From: UBA1858 sp965658595
GTDB taxonomy: Bacteria; Pseudomonadota; Gammaproteobacteria; UBA4575
Length of the DNA: 13,427 bases
Direction of reading: 5' to 3'
Assembly: GCA_965658595.1 (NCBI GenBank)
Contig: CBFHSW010000100.1
Span: 1-13,427, forward strand
A program made the position numbers and the translations under genes. The notes beneath the pieces are model-generated. The model was not told where the DNA came from. It did not search any database and saw only the letters and a program-made list of their open reading frames with translations. Below are positions 7,134 to 13,427 of the stretch, in pieces; the stretch's first letter is position 1; the number at the start of each line of letters is the position of its first letter.

Positions 7134-8396
7134 TTATTTTTTGTTTAGGCCTAAGATAATTTTGGCCGTTTCTATAAGACTATGCTGTTCATCAGCACTG
7201 GCAGATTTTAAAGATTCGGTCGGCGTATGTAGCATTTTGTTGACTAGAGTATTGGCTAACAACTGCAATGCTTCTTCAGGACTTTTACCTTGTTGAAGTG
7301 TCTTTATAGCTTTTTCTAATGCCTCTTGTTTGTGGTCTTCAGCTTGCTGACGATAATCACGAATGATATCAGTAGCGTTTTGACCGCGTAACTGAACCTG
7401 AAATTCTTCTAATTCATCAGTGATAATCGATTCTGCTTCGGTAGCTGCTTCCTGTCTGGATTGAATATTTTCTTGTATGACTTGTTGCAAATCATCCACA
7501 CTGTAAAGATATATATCAGCCAATTGTGCGCACTCAGGCTCTACATCACGCGGCACAGCTAGATCTATGATGAGTATCGGTTTGTGCTTGCGTTTTTTAA
7601 TACATTGTTCAAGCAAGCCCTTGCCTAGTATTGGTAGAGTACTTGAGGTGGCGGTAATGACAATATCACTGTCCGGTAGCACTTCGTTAATATAATGAAG
7701 TCCAATGCCAAAGCCATTAAATCTTTCTGCGACAGTTTGTGCACGATTAGCATTGCGATTGGCAATAGTGAGACGTTGGATACCGACCGAGTTTAAATGT
7801 TGAGCGGCTAACTCGATAGTTTCACCAGCACCGATAAAAAGTGCATTGCGCTGAGCTAGATCACCAAAGATTTGTTTGGCTAGAGACACCGCGGTAGAAG
7901 CGACAGACACTGGGTTGGCACCAATAGAAGTATAGGTGCGTACTTTTTTGGCGACGTGAAAACATTGTTGAAAAAGCTTGTTTAGGTGTTTGTTTAAACT
8001 GCCGATATCAACAGCACTTTGATAGGCCTGTTTGAGTTGTCCCAGAATTTGAGGTTCACCTAAAATCATAGAGTCCAAACCACTGGCAACACGGAATAGA
8101 TGTTTAGCGGCTTGCTCATCAGTATGTGTGTAAAGGTAAGATCGTGCCTCGTGTTCCTCAAGCTCATGAAATTTACTCAGCCACGACAACAGTGATTGAG
8201 TGCCCGTCTCGACATTATCCACGTAACAATAAACTTCAGTGCGATTGCAGGTGGATACAATTAAGCTCTCTTGGATGGCGTTTAATGTCACAAGCTCCCC
8301 CAATTCATGCGCTAGCATAGCATCGGTAATGGCCACACTTTCGCGGACATTTATGGGCGCAGTGTTATGGTTAACACCTAATATAAGTAGTGACAT
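7134..8396 (-). CDS. hemA: Glutamyl-tRNA reductase (HemA)
   Basis: HemA reduces the glutamate on Glu-tRNA(Glu) with NADPH to glutamate-1-semialdehyde, the first step of C5-pathway tetrapyrrole synthesis. The 420-residue protein has the normal length. It shows MSLLILGVNHNTAPINVRE at the N-terminus and catalytic Cys50 in LIVSTCNRTEVYC. It also has the SMILGEPQILGQ signature (109-120), the NADPH-binding NALFIGAGETIELA segment (GAGE at 189-192), and a C-terminal dimerisation helix region. It heads the minus-strand block hemA-prfA-prmC, a classic arrangement in gammaproteobacteria, and diverges from the TPR lipoprotein across 188 bases. I found no strong sigma-70 promoter or Shine-Dalgarno for it by eye. 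Its C5 pathway consumes Glu-tRNA, linking it in theme to GatCAB nearby. Confidence 0.98.
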   Translation of the reverse strand: MSLLILGVNHNTAPINVRESVAITDAMLAHELGELVTLNAIQESLIVSTCNRTEVYCYVDNVETGTQSLLSWLSKFHELEEHEARSYLYTHTDEQAAKHLFRVASGLDSMILGEPQILGQLKQAYQSAVDIGSLNKHLNKLFQQCFHVAKKVRTYTSIGANPVSVASTAVSLAKQIFGDLAQRNALFIGAGETIELAAQHLNSVGIQRLTIANRNANRAQTVAERFNGFGIGLHYINEVLPDSDIVITATSSTLPILGKGLLEQCIKKRKHKPILIIDLAVPRDVEPECAQLADIYLYSVDDLQQVIQENIQSRQEAATEAESIITDELEEFQVQLRGQNATDIIRDYRQQAEDHKQEALEKAIKTLQQGKSPEEALQLLANTLVNKMLHTPTESLKSASADEQHSLIETAKIILGLNKK

Positions 8397-8539
8397 ACTG
8401 GATATTTTAATGCACTTTGATGGTTCTGACGGGAATAATTTTGGCTGTTGATGTCTAGTTGGTAGATTGACCGTGTCTCTGCATAGCGTAATCAGGGTAT
8501 CCGCTACCCAATCCTTATGTAATGGTATGTGAAATGGCG

Positions 8540-8545
8540 TAGAAT
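8540..8545 (+). promoter_or_regulatory. Candidate -10 box for the TPR-lolB-ispE block
   Basis: TAGAAT lies 39 bases before the TPR lipoprotein start in the hemA-divergent region (8397-8584). No good -35 is present at normal spacing (TTATGT is 19 bases upstream). A TTGACC further upstream at about 8467 has only a poor -10 partner (TAATCA). The call is weak. Confidence 0.25.
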
Positions 8546-8584
8546 TGCTAAATAAACCACAGAATTAAACCACATCGTAAGAAA

Positions 8585-10339
8585 ATGATTATGGCTAACC
8601 GTCCCTTAACCCTCGCACTTCTGGCATTTGTGTTAATCACATTGTTGACTTCATGTGCCTCCAACCCAAATGCGAACTATTCTCATCTGTCTGAACCAGC
8701 GCAAATGGATGTGGTCGAGATACAAACAGGTAACGAAACTGACTATACACCTACCAGCGATCTCTTGTTTGCAGTTATGGCGGGTGAATTATCGGGCAAG
8801 CTAGGGGATCTTGAGAGTTCACAAGTGTATTACGCACAGGTGCTGGAGTTGACTGACGATCCTGACATTATTGAACGTGCCATGCGTGTGGCCATTCGTT
8901 CAAAAGATTGGCCACAAGCACTGCATGCGGCAAAACGCTGGGCTGCGGTGCAGCCAGAAAGGATCGAGACTCAACAAGTATTGGGCGTACTATTCCTTAG
9001 CATCGGGGATGTAGACGGAGCAGAGAAGAGTTTCTTAAAAGTCATGCAAGCCGCCAGTGATTCTCCGCGTCAAGGCTTTGCTATTGTCATGGCTACACTC
9101 AGCCAAGTGAAGCATGTAGAAAATGGCTTGGCCCTAATGGAACGTCTAGTGAGTCAATATTTCACCAGTGCCTATGGACATTTAGCCTATGCTAATCTCG
9201 CCATGGGTGCGGGCAAATACCGTCTAGCGGTAGATGAGAGTGAGTTGGCATTAGGTTTCAATCCTAAATTAACTAAGGCTAGAATTTTGCGAGCACGTGC
9301 TTTAAATGCTCTAGGGGATCATGAGCTGGCATTGAAAGAGATGCAGGAACTAGTAGAATTAGAACCAGAAAATTATGAGCAGCGTATGGGTTATGCCCAG
9401 ATGTTACTGCAAGCGTCACTTTATCTAGAGGCCGCTGAACAATTTGAAGTTCTGTTAGAGATACGCCCTGAAGAAATCAATGTAACCTATATGCTTGGCT
9501 TAACCTATGTGCAAGCGCAGGAATATGAAAAAGGACGATTTTATTTTCAATCTTTAGTGGATGAAAATCGCCGTTTGGACGAGTCATTTTACTATTTAGG
9601 CATGATTGCAGAGGAGCTCGGTGATTCAGAGCAAGCACAAGCCATGTACTTAGAAGTGGCTTTTGGTGAGTGGTATCTTGAGGCCTCTATGCGTTTGGCC
9701 GACTTGTATTATGAAACCGATGGTGTCGATAAGGCGCGTGAGCATTTGAAGTCAGTGCGTGATGATTTGCAAGATGTGGGGAATGTGGTGCGTATATATC
9801 TTGCTGAGGGTAGCTTGCTGTATCAAAAACAGCATCATCAGCTAGCTTATGAAGTATATAGCCAAGGATTGTTAGAATTCCCAAAACATTTTGATTTGCT
9901 TTATGCGCGGGCTATTAGTTCTGAGTCACTGGATCAGATAGATATGTTTGAAGCGGACATGAGATCTATAATAGAAGCGGACCCAAAACATGTAGATGCA
10001 CTCAATGCATTGGGTTATACCTTAGTGAACCGAAGTCTAAAAATATCTGAAGCGAAATCTTTTATCGAAAGAGCTTATGCTTTAAGACCGCAGGACCCAG
10101 CCATTATCGATAGTATGGGTTGGCTACATTTTCGCTTAGGTAATTACAGAGAGTCCGAGAGTTTTTTGCGTGATGCGATCGATAAGACCTACGATGCCGA
10201 GATAGTTGGGCACCTAGTCGAGTTATTAAGAGCTACTGCACGCCATCGTGAAGCCAGTGATTTGCTCAAGCAGGCTCGTGATCGTTTCCCTGATGATGAA
10301 TATTTGCAAAAACTTAACCAAGATCTATCCTCTCAATAG
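8585..10339 (+). CDS. TPR-repeat outer-membrane lipoprotein
   Basis: The product is 584 aa with a lipoprotein signal (about residues 4-23) and lipobox LTSC, so Cys24 should be lipidated. Ala at +2 suggests outer-membrane sorting. The rest is almost wholly helical TPR-like repeats. Recognisable units include ALHAAKRWAAVQPERIETQQ (about 117-136), YRLAVDESELALGFNPKLTK (about 211-230), ALKEMQELVELEPENYEQ (about 249-266) and the end block NALGYTLVNRSL ... DPAIIDSMGWLHFRLGNYRE (about 473-523). That end block is typical of the TPR protein next to lolB in pseudomonads and relatives. The partner is unknown; TPR scaffolding in envelope assembly is inference. Two ATGs, six bases apart (8585 and 8591), are both possible, and neither has a good Shine-Dalgarno. 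lolB follows after about 20 bases. Confidence 0.9.
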   Translation: MIMANRPLTLALLAFVLITLLTSCASNPNANYSHLSEPAQMDVVEIQTGNETDYTPTSDLLFAVMAGELSGKLGDLESSQVYYAQVLELTDDPDIIERAMRVAIRSKDWPQALHAAKRWAAVQPERIETQQVLGVLFLSIGDVDGAEKSFLKVMQAASDSPRQGFAIVMATLSQVKHVENGLALMERLVSQYFTSAYGHLAYANLAMGAGKYRLAVDESELALGFNPKLTKARILRARALNALGDHELALKEMQELVELEPENYEQRMGYAQMLLQASLYLEAAEQFEVLLEIRPEEINVTYMLGLTYVQAQEYEKGRFYFQSLVDENRRLDESFYYLGMIAEELGDSEQAQAMYLEVAFGEWYLEASMRLADLYYETDGVDKAREHLKSVRDDLQDVGNVVRIYLAEGSLLYQKQHHQLAYEVYSQGLLEFPKHFDLLYARAISSESLDQIDMFEADMRSIIEADPKHVDALNALGYTLVNRSLKISEAKSFIERAYALRPQDPAIIDSMGWLHFRLGNYRESESFLRDAIDKTYDAEIVGHLVELLRATARHREASDLLKQARDRFPDDEYLQKLNQDLSSQ

Positions 10340-10348
10340 CACAATATA

Positions 10349-10354
10349 AAGGTG
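10349..10354 (+). promoter_or_regulatory. Shine-Dalgarno that decides the lolB start
   Basis: AAGGTG is placed six bases before the ATG at 10361. The in-frame GTG at 10352 lies within this motif, so the ATG is the better start. Confidence 0.6.
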
Positions 10355-10360
10355 ACACTG

Positions 10361-10948
10361 ATGCGACTTATTATAATAGCGTCCATTGCGCTAGTGCTGA
10401 GTGCATGTGCCACCCTGCAAATTCATCCTCCACGACAGGACATTGATCGCGGCAGCTATTTATTGCAGCGGATGCAATGGGACGCCCATATGACACTGGT
10501 CGCTATGACGACTCAAGAGAAGCTCAAAGCGCGTCTGCATTGGCAGCAGACTGAACGAGGATTTACTATTAAATTGCGCGACTTCATAGGCCGTACGGTG
10601 GCAGTGGTAGAGGGTGATGCGCAGGGTGTAGTGGCACGAACTTCTAAGGGACAACGTTACCAAGGAGCAGATGCTGATAGCTTACTGGCTGACCTGACTG
10701 GCCTTAAGTTGCCTATCAATGGGCTCAAATATTGGTTACAAGGTTTGGCTGACCCCAACCAGACGCTGACACGAATGACAGATGACGAAAATCAGCTTCC
10801 TCTGATGATTCAGCAATCGGGTTGGACGATTCATTATGCGTCCTATCAATATGATGAGAAGGTGCCAATGGCAAAAAATATCACATTAGATCATCAAGAT
10901 ATTCATCTGCAACTCAAAATTGCACGGTGGTCACTAGAAAGTGAATGA
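10361..10948 (+). CDS. lolB: Outer-membrane lipoprotein receptor LolB
   Basis: LolB is the outer-membrane-anchored acceptor that takes lipoproteins from the periplasmic carrier LolA and inserts them in the outer membrane. From the ATG the product is 195 aa. It has a short signal peptide with lipobox LSAC (Cys16 lipidated, Ala at +2). The mature part shows the half-barrel strands expected of the family: WDAHMTLVAMTTQEKLKARLHWQQ, FTIKLRDFIGRTVAVVEGD and GLKLPINGLKYWLQGLADP. The last resembles the conserved P...L..W..G.P segment of LolB. Sequence identity in this family is low, so position between the TPR lipoprotein and ispE supports the call. The 3' end overlaps ispE by eight bases, implying translational coupling. 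An in-frame GTG at 10352 would add three residues. Confidence 0.93.
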   Translation: MRLIIIASIALVLSACATLQIHPPRQDIDRGSYLLQRMQWDAHMTLVAMTTQEKLKARLHWQQTERGFTIKLRDFIGRTVAVVEGDAQGVVARTSKGQRYQGADADSLLADLTGLKLPINGLKYWLQGLADPNQTLTRMTDDENQLPLMIQQSGWTIHYASYQYDEKVPMAKNITLDHQDIHLQLKIARWSLESE

Positions 10949-11822
10949 CAATAACGTTTGGTTGGCTCCTGCCAAGATCAATTTATTTCTACGTATTCGC
11001 GAGCAAAGAAGCGACGGCATGCATGAGTTGCAAACCGCTTTTCAGTTTTTAGAACTTTGTGATGAGATTCAAATATCCTTAAGAAATGACAATATAATCA
11101 ATAATTTAACACCTATATCAGGGGTCAATCAGGAACAAGATCTGTGCTTGCGAGCGGCACGTGCATTGCAACAATATGCCGCTAATATAGATGCGCAAGA
11201 CCGGAGTGGAAAGGCTGTTTATGGTGCAGATATACGCATAAAAAAATACATTCCTATGGGCGGAGGCATGGGAGGCGCCAGTTCAGATGCGGCGACGGTG
11301 TTGCGAGTATTGAATCAGTTATGGGGTTTGCAGTTAGATGTGGCGCAACTATCCACTTTGGGCTTAAGTCTGGGAGCGGATGTGCCGGTATTTATTCAAG
11401 GCCAAGCTGCCTGGGCCGAAGGGGTGGGTGAGCAGCTCACAATACTGCAAAATATGAAGGAATATTGGTATTTGATCGTGGATCCAGGCGTAAATGTAAA
11501 TACAGCGCAAATGTTTGCAGATTCGCAATTGACACGTCATAGCGAGGCCCTCACAATATGCCCCCCTGAGCCTGGGGTCTTAGGTAACGTGTTTGAACCT
11601 GTCGTCCGGGCAAAGTATGCAGAGATTGATGAGATTTTTGCCTGCTTAGAGCCTCAGTGCCAACCCTTTCTCACCGGTAGTGGTGGATGTGTGTTGGTGG
11701 CTTTCAGTGACAAGGCGAGTGCGCAAACCATGCAAGCTGTCTGCCCCCAAGGGGTGCATACACACATTGCAAAGAGTGTGAATAGCTCGCCATTAAATGC
11801 ACAATTAGCGACACTAAGCTAA
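10941..11822 (+). CDS. ispE: 4-diphosphocytidyl-2-C-methyl-D-erythritol kinase (IspE)
   Basis: IspE phosphorylates CDP-methylerythritol with ATP in the MEP route to isoprenoid precursors. The 293-residue GHMP-kinase-fold protein has active-site Lys12 in LAPAKINLFL, the ATP loop PMGGGMGGASSDAAT (105-119) and catalytic Asp147 in LGADVPVF. It also has Phe192 (MFADSQL), the counterpart of the cytosine-stacking Phe185 of E. coli, and the C-terminal LTGSGGCVLVAF. One oddity: the usual DGYH motif reads DGMH, with Met27 where E. coli has Tyr25, the other side of the cytosine sandwich. The start is a GTG overlapping the lolB end. No upstream alternative gives the proper N-terminus, and a nearby ATG (10945) is out of frame. 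It belongs to the lolB-ispE-tRNA-prs run. Confidence 0.97.
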   Translation: MNDNNVWLAPAKINLFLRIREQRSDGMHELQTAFQFLELCDEIQISLRNDNIINNLTPISGVNQEQDLCLRAARALQQYAANIDAQDRSGKAVYGADIRIKKYIPMGGGMGGASSDAATVLRVLNQLWGLQLDVAQLSTLGLSLGADVPVFIQGQAAWAEGVGEQLTILQNMKEYWYLIVDPGVNVNTAQMFADSQLTRHSEALTICPPEPGVLGNVFEPVVRAKYAEIDEIFACLEPQCQPFLTGSGGCVLVAFSDKASAQTMQAVCPQGVHTHIAKSVNSSPLNAQLATLS

Positions 11823-11824
11823 AG

Positions 11825-11840
11825 TGCATCTTAAGATGCA
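11825..11840. repeat. Perfect 16-base palindrome between ispE and tRNA-Gln
   Basis: TGCATCTTAAGATGCA is fully self-complementary and lies two bases after the ispE stop and 14 bases before tRNA-Gln. As RNA it could fold into a 6-bp stem with a UUAA loop. The bases after it are A-rich, not T-rich, so it does not look like a rho-independent terminator. A 3' mRNA-end stabiliser, a processing signal near the tRNA or a protein site are possible. Confidence 0.5.
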
Positions 11841-11854
11841 GTAAAAAGAATTGT

Positions 11855-11929
11855 TGGGCCGTCGCCAAGTGGTAAGGCACGGGGTTTTGATCCCCGCATT
11901 CGTAGGTTCGAACCCTACCGGCCCAGCCA
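11855..11929 (+). tRNA. tRNA-Gln (anticodon TTG, CCA encoded)
   Basis: The 75 bases fold into a full cloverleaf: acceptor stem TGGGCCG/CGGCCCA with discriminator G and an encoded CCA end, a 3-bp D stem with AAGTGGTAA loop, anticodon stem CGGGG/CCCCG with loop TTTTGAT (anticodon TTG at 11887-11889), variable loop CATTC, and T stem GTAGG/CCTAC around TTCGAAC. The U1-A72 first pair is typical of bacterial tRNA-Gln and is the pair by which bacterial GatCAB tells tRNA-Gln from tRNA-Glu, per published work on the complex. It reads CAA, and CAG by wobble. It sits between ispE and prs on the same strand, an arrangement I recall from Pseudomonas, and is likely cut from a shared transcript. Confidence 0.97.
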
Positions 11930-11960
11930 TAATTATGTGGCACATTTTTTTGACTAAAAC

Positions 11961-11966
11961 GGAAGG
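11961..11966 (+). promoter_or_regulatory. Ribosome binding site before the GTG start of prs
   Basis: GGAAGG precedes the GTG at 11970 by three bases, a slightly short spacing. The next in-frame start, ATG at 12009, has no comparable site. Confidence 0.45.
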
Positions 11967-11969
11967 CAC

Positions 11970-12944
11970 GTGACTAAATCTCATTCTACATATGAAGAAA
12001 CCCGCTTGATGGTGTTTGCAGGTAATGCACATCCTCAGTTAGCGCGTGATATTGTCGAAAAATTAAATATTCCATTAGGTAAGGCCTTGGTGAGCTCGTT
12101 CAGTGATGGTGAGATCCAAGTCGAAATCCAGGAAAATGTGCGAGGACGCGATGTGTTTGTCATACAGCCCACTGGCCGTCCTACTAACGATAACATCATG
12201 GAATTGATGATTATGATTGATGCACTCAGACGTGCATCTGCTTACCGAATTACCGCGGTGATCCCATACTTTGGGTATTCACGCCAAGATCGACGAGTTC
12301 GTTCAATGCGAGTACCGATATCAGCCAAAGTGGTGGCGAATATGATTTCTAATATCGGTGCTGATCGTATGCTTACAGTGGATCTTCATGCGGATCAAAT
12401 CCAAGGGTTTTTTGATGTCCCAGTTGATAACGTATATGCCTCCCCAGTGTTGTTAGGAGACATTTATAAGCAAAAGTATTCTGATTTAATGGTGGTATCC
12501 CCTGATGTCGGGGGTGTAGTGAGAGCAAGAGCAGTAGCTAAGCAATTAGATGATGCTGATTTAGCAATTATCGACAAACGTCGACCACAGGCGAATGAAG
12601 CTCAGGTCATGCACATTATTGGTGAGGTCAAAGGCCGAACCTGTATTATTGTCGACGATTTGGTCGATACCGCTGGCACCTTATGTAAGGCCGCGCAAGC
12701 ACTTAAAGAACATGGTGCAAAGTCAGTCATTGCCTATGCAACACACCCAGTGCTATCTGGTAATGCACTCAAGAATATTGAAGAATCTGTGCTTGATGAA
12801 CTGGTCGTGACAGACACAGTGCCATTGGACGAAAGAATACAATCATGTTCACGTATCCGTCAGTTAACAGTATCCGGCTTACTTGCAGAAACTATTCGTC
12901 GAATCAGCTTCGATGAATCAGTCAGCACGTTATTCATGGATTAA
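11970..12944 (+). CDS. prs: Ribose-phosphate pyrophosphokinase (PRPP synthetase)
   Basis: Prs makes PRPP from ribose-5-phosphate and ATP for purine, pyrimidine, NAD, histidine and tryptophan synthesis. The 324-residue product shows LMVFAGNAHPQLA (about 13-25), SSFSDGEIQVEIQENVRG (about 42-59), the ATP-binding PYFGYSRQDRRV (99-110), the DLHADQIQGFFDVPVDN stretch (138-154), VVSPDVGGVVRAR (175-187) and the PRPP loop VDDLVDTAGTLCK (228-240). It is about nine residues longer than E. coli Prs. The GTG start gives an 11-13 residue polar extension before the conserved MVFAGN. An ATG at 12009 (MVFAGN) would give a more typical N-terminus, so the start is uncertain. The stretch PTGRPTNDN differs from the E. 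coli STCAPTNDN, probably neutrally. It follows tRNA-Gln by 40 bases and precedes rplY by 129. Confidence 0.98.
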   Translation: MTKSHSTYEETRLMVFAGNAHPQLARDIVEKLNIPLGKALVSSFSDGEIQVEIQENVRGRDVFVIQPTGRPTNDNIMELMIMIDALRRASAYRITAVIPYFGYSRQDRRVRSMRVPISAKVVANMISNIGADRMLTVDLHADQIQGFFDVPVDNVYASPVLLGDIYKQKYSDLMVVSPDVGGVVRARAVAKQLDDADLAIIDKRRPQANEAQVMHIIGEVKGRTCIIVDDLVDTAGTLCKAAQALKEHGAKSVIAYATHPVLSGNALKNIEESVLDELVVTDTVPLDERIQSCSRIRQLTVSGLLAETIRRISFDESVSTLFMD

Positions 12945-13060
12945 CTATTCAAGTATTTGTGTAACAGAACTGGATTTAATAGAACGGTAAAGTTTATTTT
13001 TTACAACACGTATGTAAATCGGTCGCAAGTTTGCATATGATTTTTAAATGAAGCAACGAT

Positions 13061-13066
13061 AAGGAG
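13061..13066 (+). promoter_or_regulatory. Strong Shine-Dalgarno of rplY
   Basis: AAGGAG is seven bases before the ATG at 13074, the best ribosome binding site in the window, in keeping with a highly expressed ribosomal protein. The rest of the 129-base prs-rplY gap is AT-rich and contains TTTACA/TGTAAA arms (13000-13005, 13013-13018). I see no convincing promoter or terminator in it. Confidence 0.7.
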
Positions 13067-13073
13067 CAACATT

Positions 13074-13427
13074 ATGAGCATCGACTATTCTATAGATGCC
13101 GAGCCACGTACGGACGAGGGAAAAGGTGCGAGCCGCCGCCTAAGACGTACTGGTCGCGTACCAGCCATTTTATATGGTGGTGAAAAAGAGCCTCAGAGTA
13201 TCTCTCTGGACCACAATAGAACCTACCATAGTCTGCAAGAAGAGGCGATTTACTCGCACATTTTGACACTAAACCTTTCTGGTGAGGAGCAAAAAGTGAT
13301 TCTGCGTGATGTGCAGCGTCATCCCGCTAAGCCAGTAGTTCTGCACGTCGATTTTCAACGTGTAGATGATAAGCACACAATTAACATGCACGTACCACTA
13401 CACTTTATCGGTGATGACGGTTGTCCT
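13074..13427 (+). CDS. rplY: 50S ribosomal protein L25, CTC/TL5 long form (3' end missing)
   Basis: L25 binds 5S rRNA in the central protuberance of the large subunit. The frame stays open for 118 codons to the right edge, so the gene is cut off. The start MSIDYSIDAEPRTDEGKGA, then SRRLRRTGRVPAILYGGEKE, is the L25 N-terminal 5S-binding region. It continues with LRDVQRHPAKPVVLHVDFQRV at about 83-103 and then NMHVPLHFIGDDG. Sequence beyond about residue 95 shows that this is the two-domain general-stress CTC type and not the 94-residue E. coli short form. Its place after prs matches the usual prs-rplY-pth order; pth would lie just outside. The ATG is fixed by AAGGAG. Confidence 0.96.
   Translation, partial: MSIDYSIDAEPRTDEGKGASRRLRRTGRVPAILYGGEKEPQSISLDHNRTYHSLQEEAIYSHILTLNLSGEEQKVILRDVQRHPAKPVVLHVDFQRVDDKHTINMHVPLHFIGDDGCP

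Noticed and set aside
11935..11951. Possible terminator after tRNA-Gln (ATGTG-G-CACAT followed by seven T)
   Set aside because: The usable stem is only about 4 bp of mostly A-T pairs, too weak for an intrinsic terminator. The prs ribosome binding site follows at once, so read-through is more likely.
11704..12032. Minus-strand open frames across the tRNA-Gln, one with GPVGFEPTNAGIKTPCL
   Set aside because: This is the well-known spurious peptide from translating the antisense strand of a tRNA gene. It overlaps ispE, tRNA-Gln and prs, and is not a real gene.
1..13427. Search by eye for mobile elements, CRISPR, toxin-antitoxin or defence genes
   Set aside because: No transposase, integrase, repeat-spacer array, terminal inverted repeats or target duplications were visible, and nearly all bases belong to recognised housekeeping genes.

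Overview
This window is an ordinary housekeeping stretch of a bacterial chromosome with moderate, slightly AT-leaning base composition. The gene set points to a gammaproteobacterium: it holds the outer-membrane lipoprotein receptor gene lolB, the long (CTC/TL5-type) form of rplY, an mreB/gatCAB divergent pair, and the order hemA | TPR lipoprotein - lolB - ispE - tRNA-Gln - prs - rplY, which from memory resembles Pseudomonas and related lineages. I cannot name a genus.

Layout. Positions 1-188 (minus) are the 5' end of mreB. It diverges from gatC-gatA-gatB (392-3665, plus), which encode the tRNA-dependent amidotransferase, followed by a flavodoxin-fold NAD(P)H:quinone oxidoreductase-like gene (3689-4261). 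These converge on a minus-strand block that reads, in transcription order, hemA (8396-7134), prfA (7117-6032), prmC (5997-5098), a DsrC/TusE-family gene (5095-4766) and a small unknown lipoprotein (4743-4315). Divergent from hemA is a plus-strand block: a TPR-repeat lipoprotein (8585-10339), lolB (10361-10948), ispE (10941-11822), tRNA-Gln(UUG) (11855-11929), prs (11970-12944) and the 5' part of rplY (13074 to the edge). Apart from tRNA and regulatory gaps the window is almost entirely coding. No gene-free stretch reaches 300 bases, and I see no insertion sequence, prophage, CRISPR array, toxin-antitoxin pair or defence system.

How the genes fit together. Much of the window concerns aminoacyl-tRNA use and translation. 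GatCAB amidates mischarged Glu-tRNA(Gln) and/or Asp-tRNA(Asn). HemA diverts Glu-tRNA(Glu) into heme synthesis. RF1 (PrfA) terminates translation, and PrmC methylates the GGQ glutamine of RF1. A tRNA-Gln lies between ispE and prs, and L25 (RplY) binds 5S rRNA. The other genes serve the envelope (MreB, LolB, two lipoproteins), isoprenoid precursors (IspE) and nucleotide precursors (Prs).

Most worth a second look: the DsrC/TusE homologue has a cysteine at the upstream conserved site but lacks the near-C-terminal one that TusE needs for sulfur transfer. IspE carries Met in place of the cytosine-stacking Tyr in its DGYH motif. An unknown disulfide-capable lipoprotein ends the hemA block. I did not find convincing evidence of a wholly new system.
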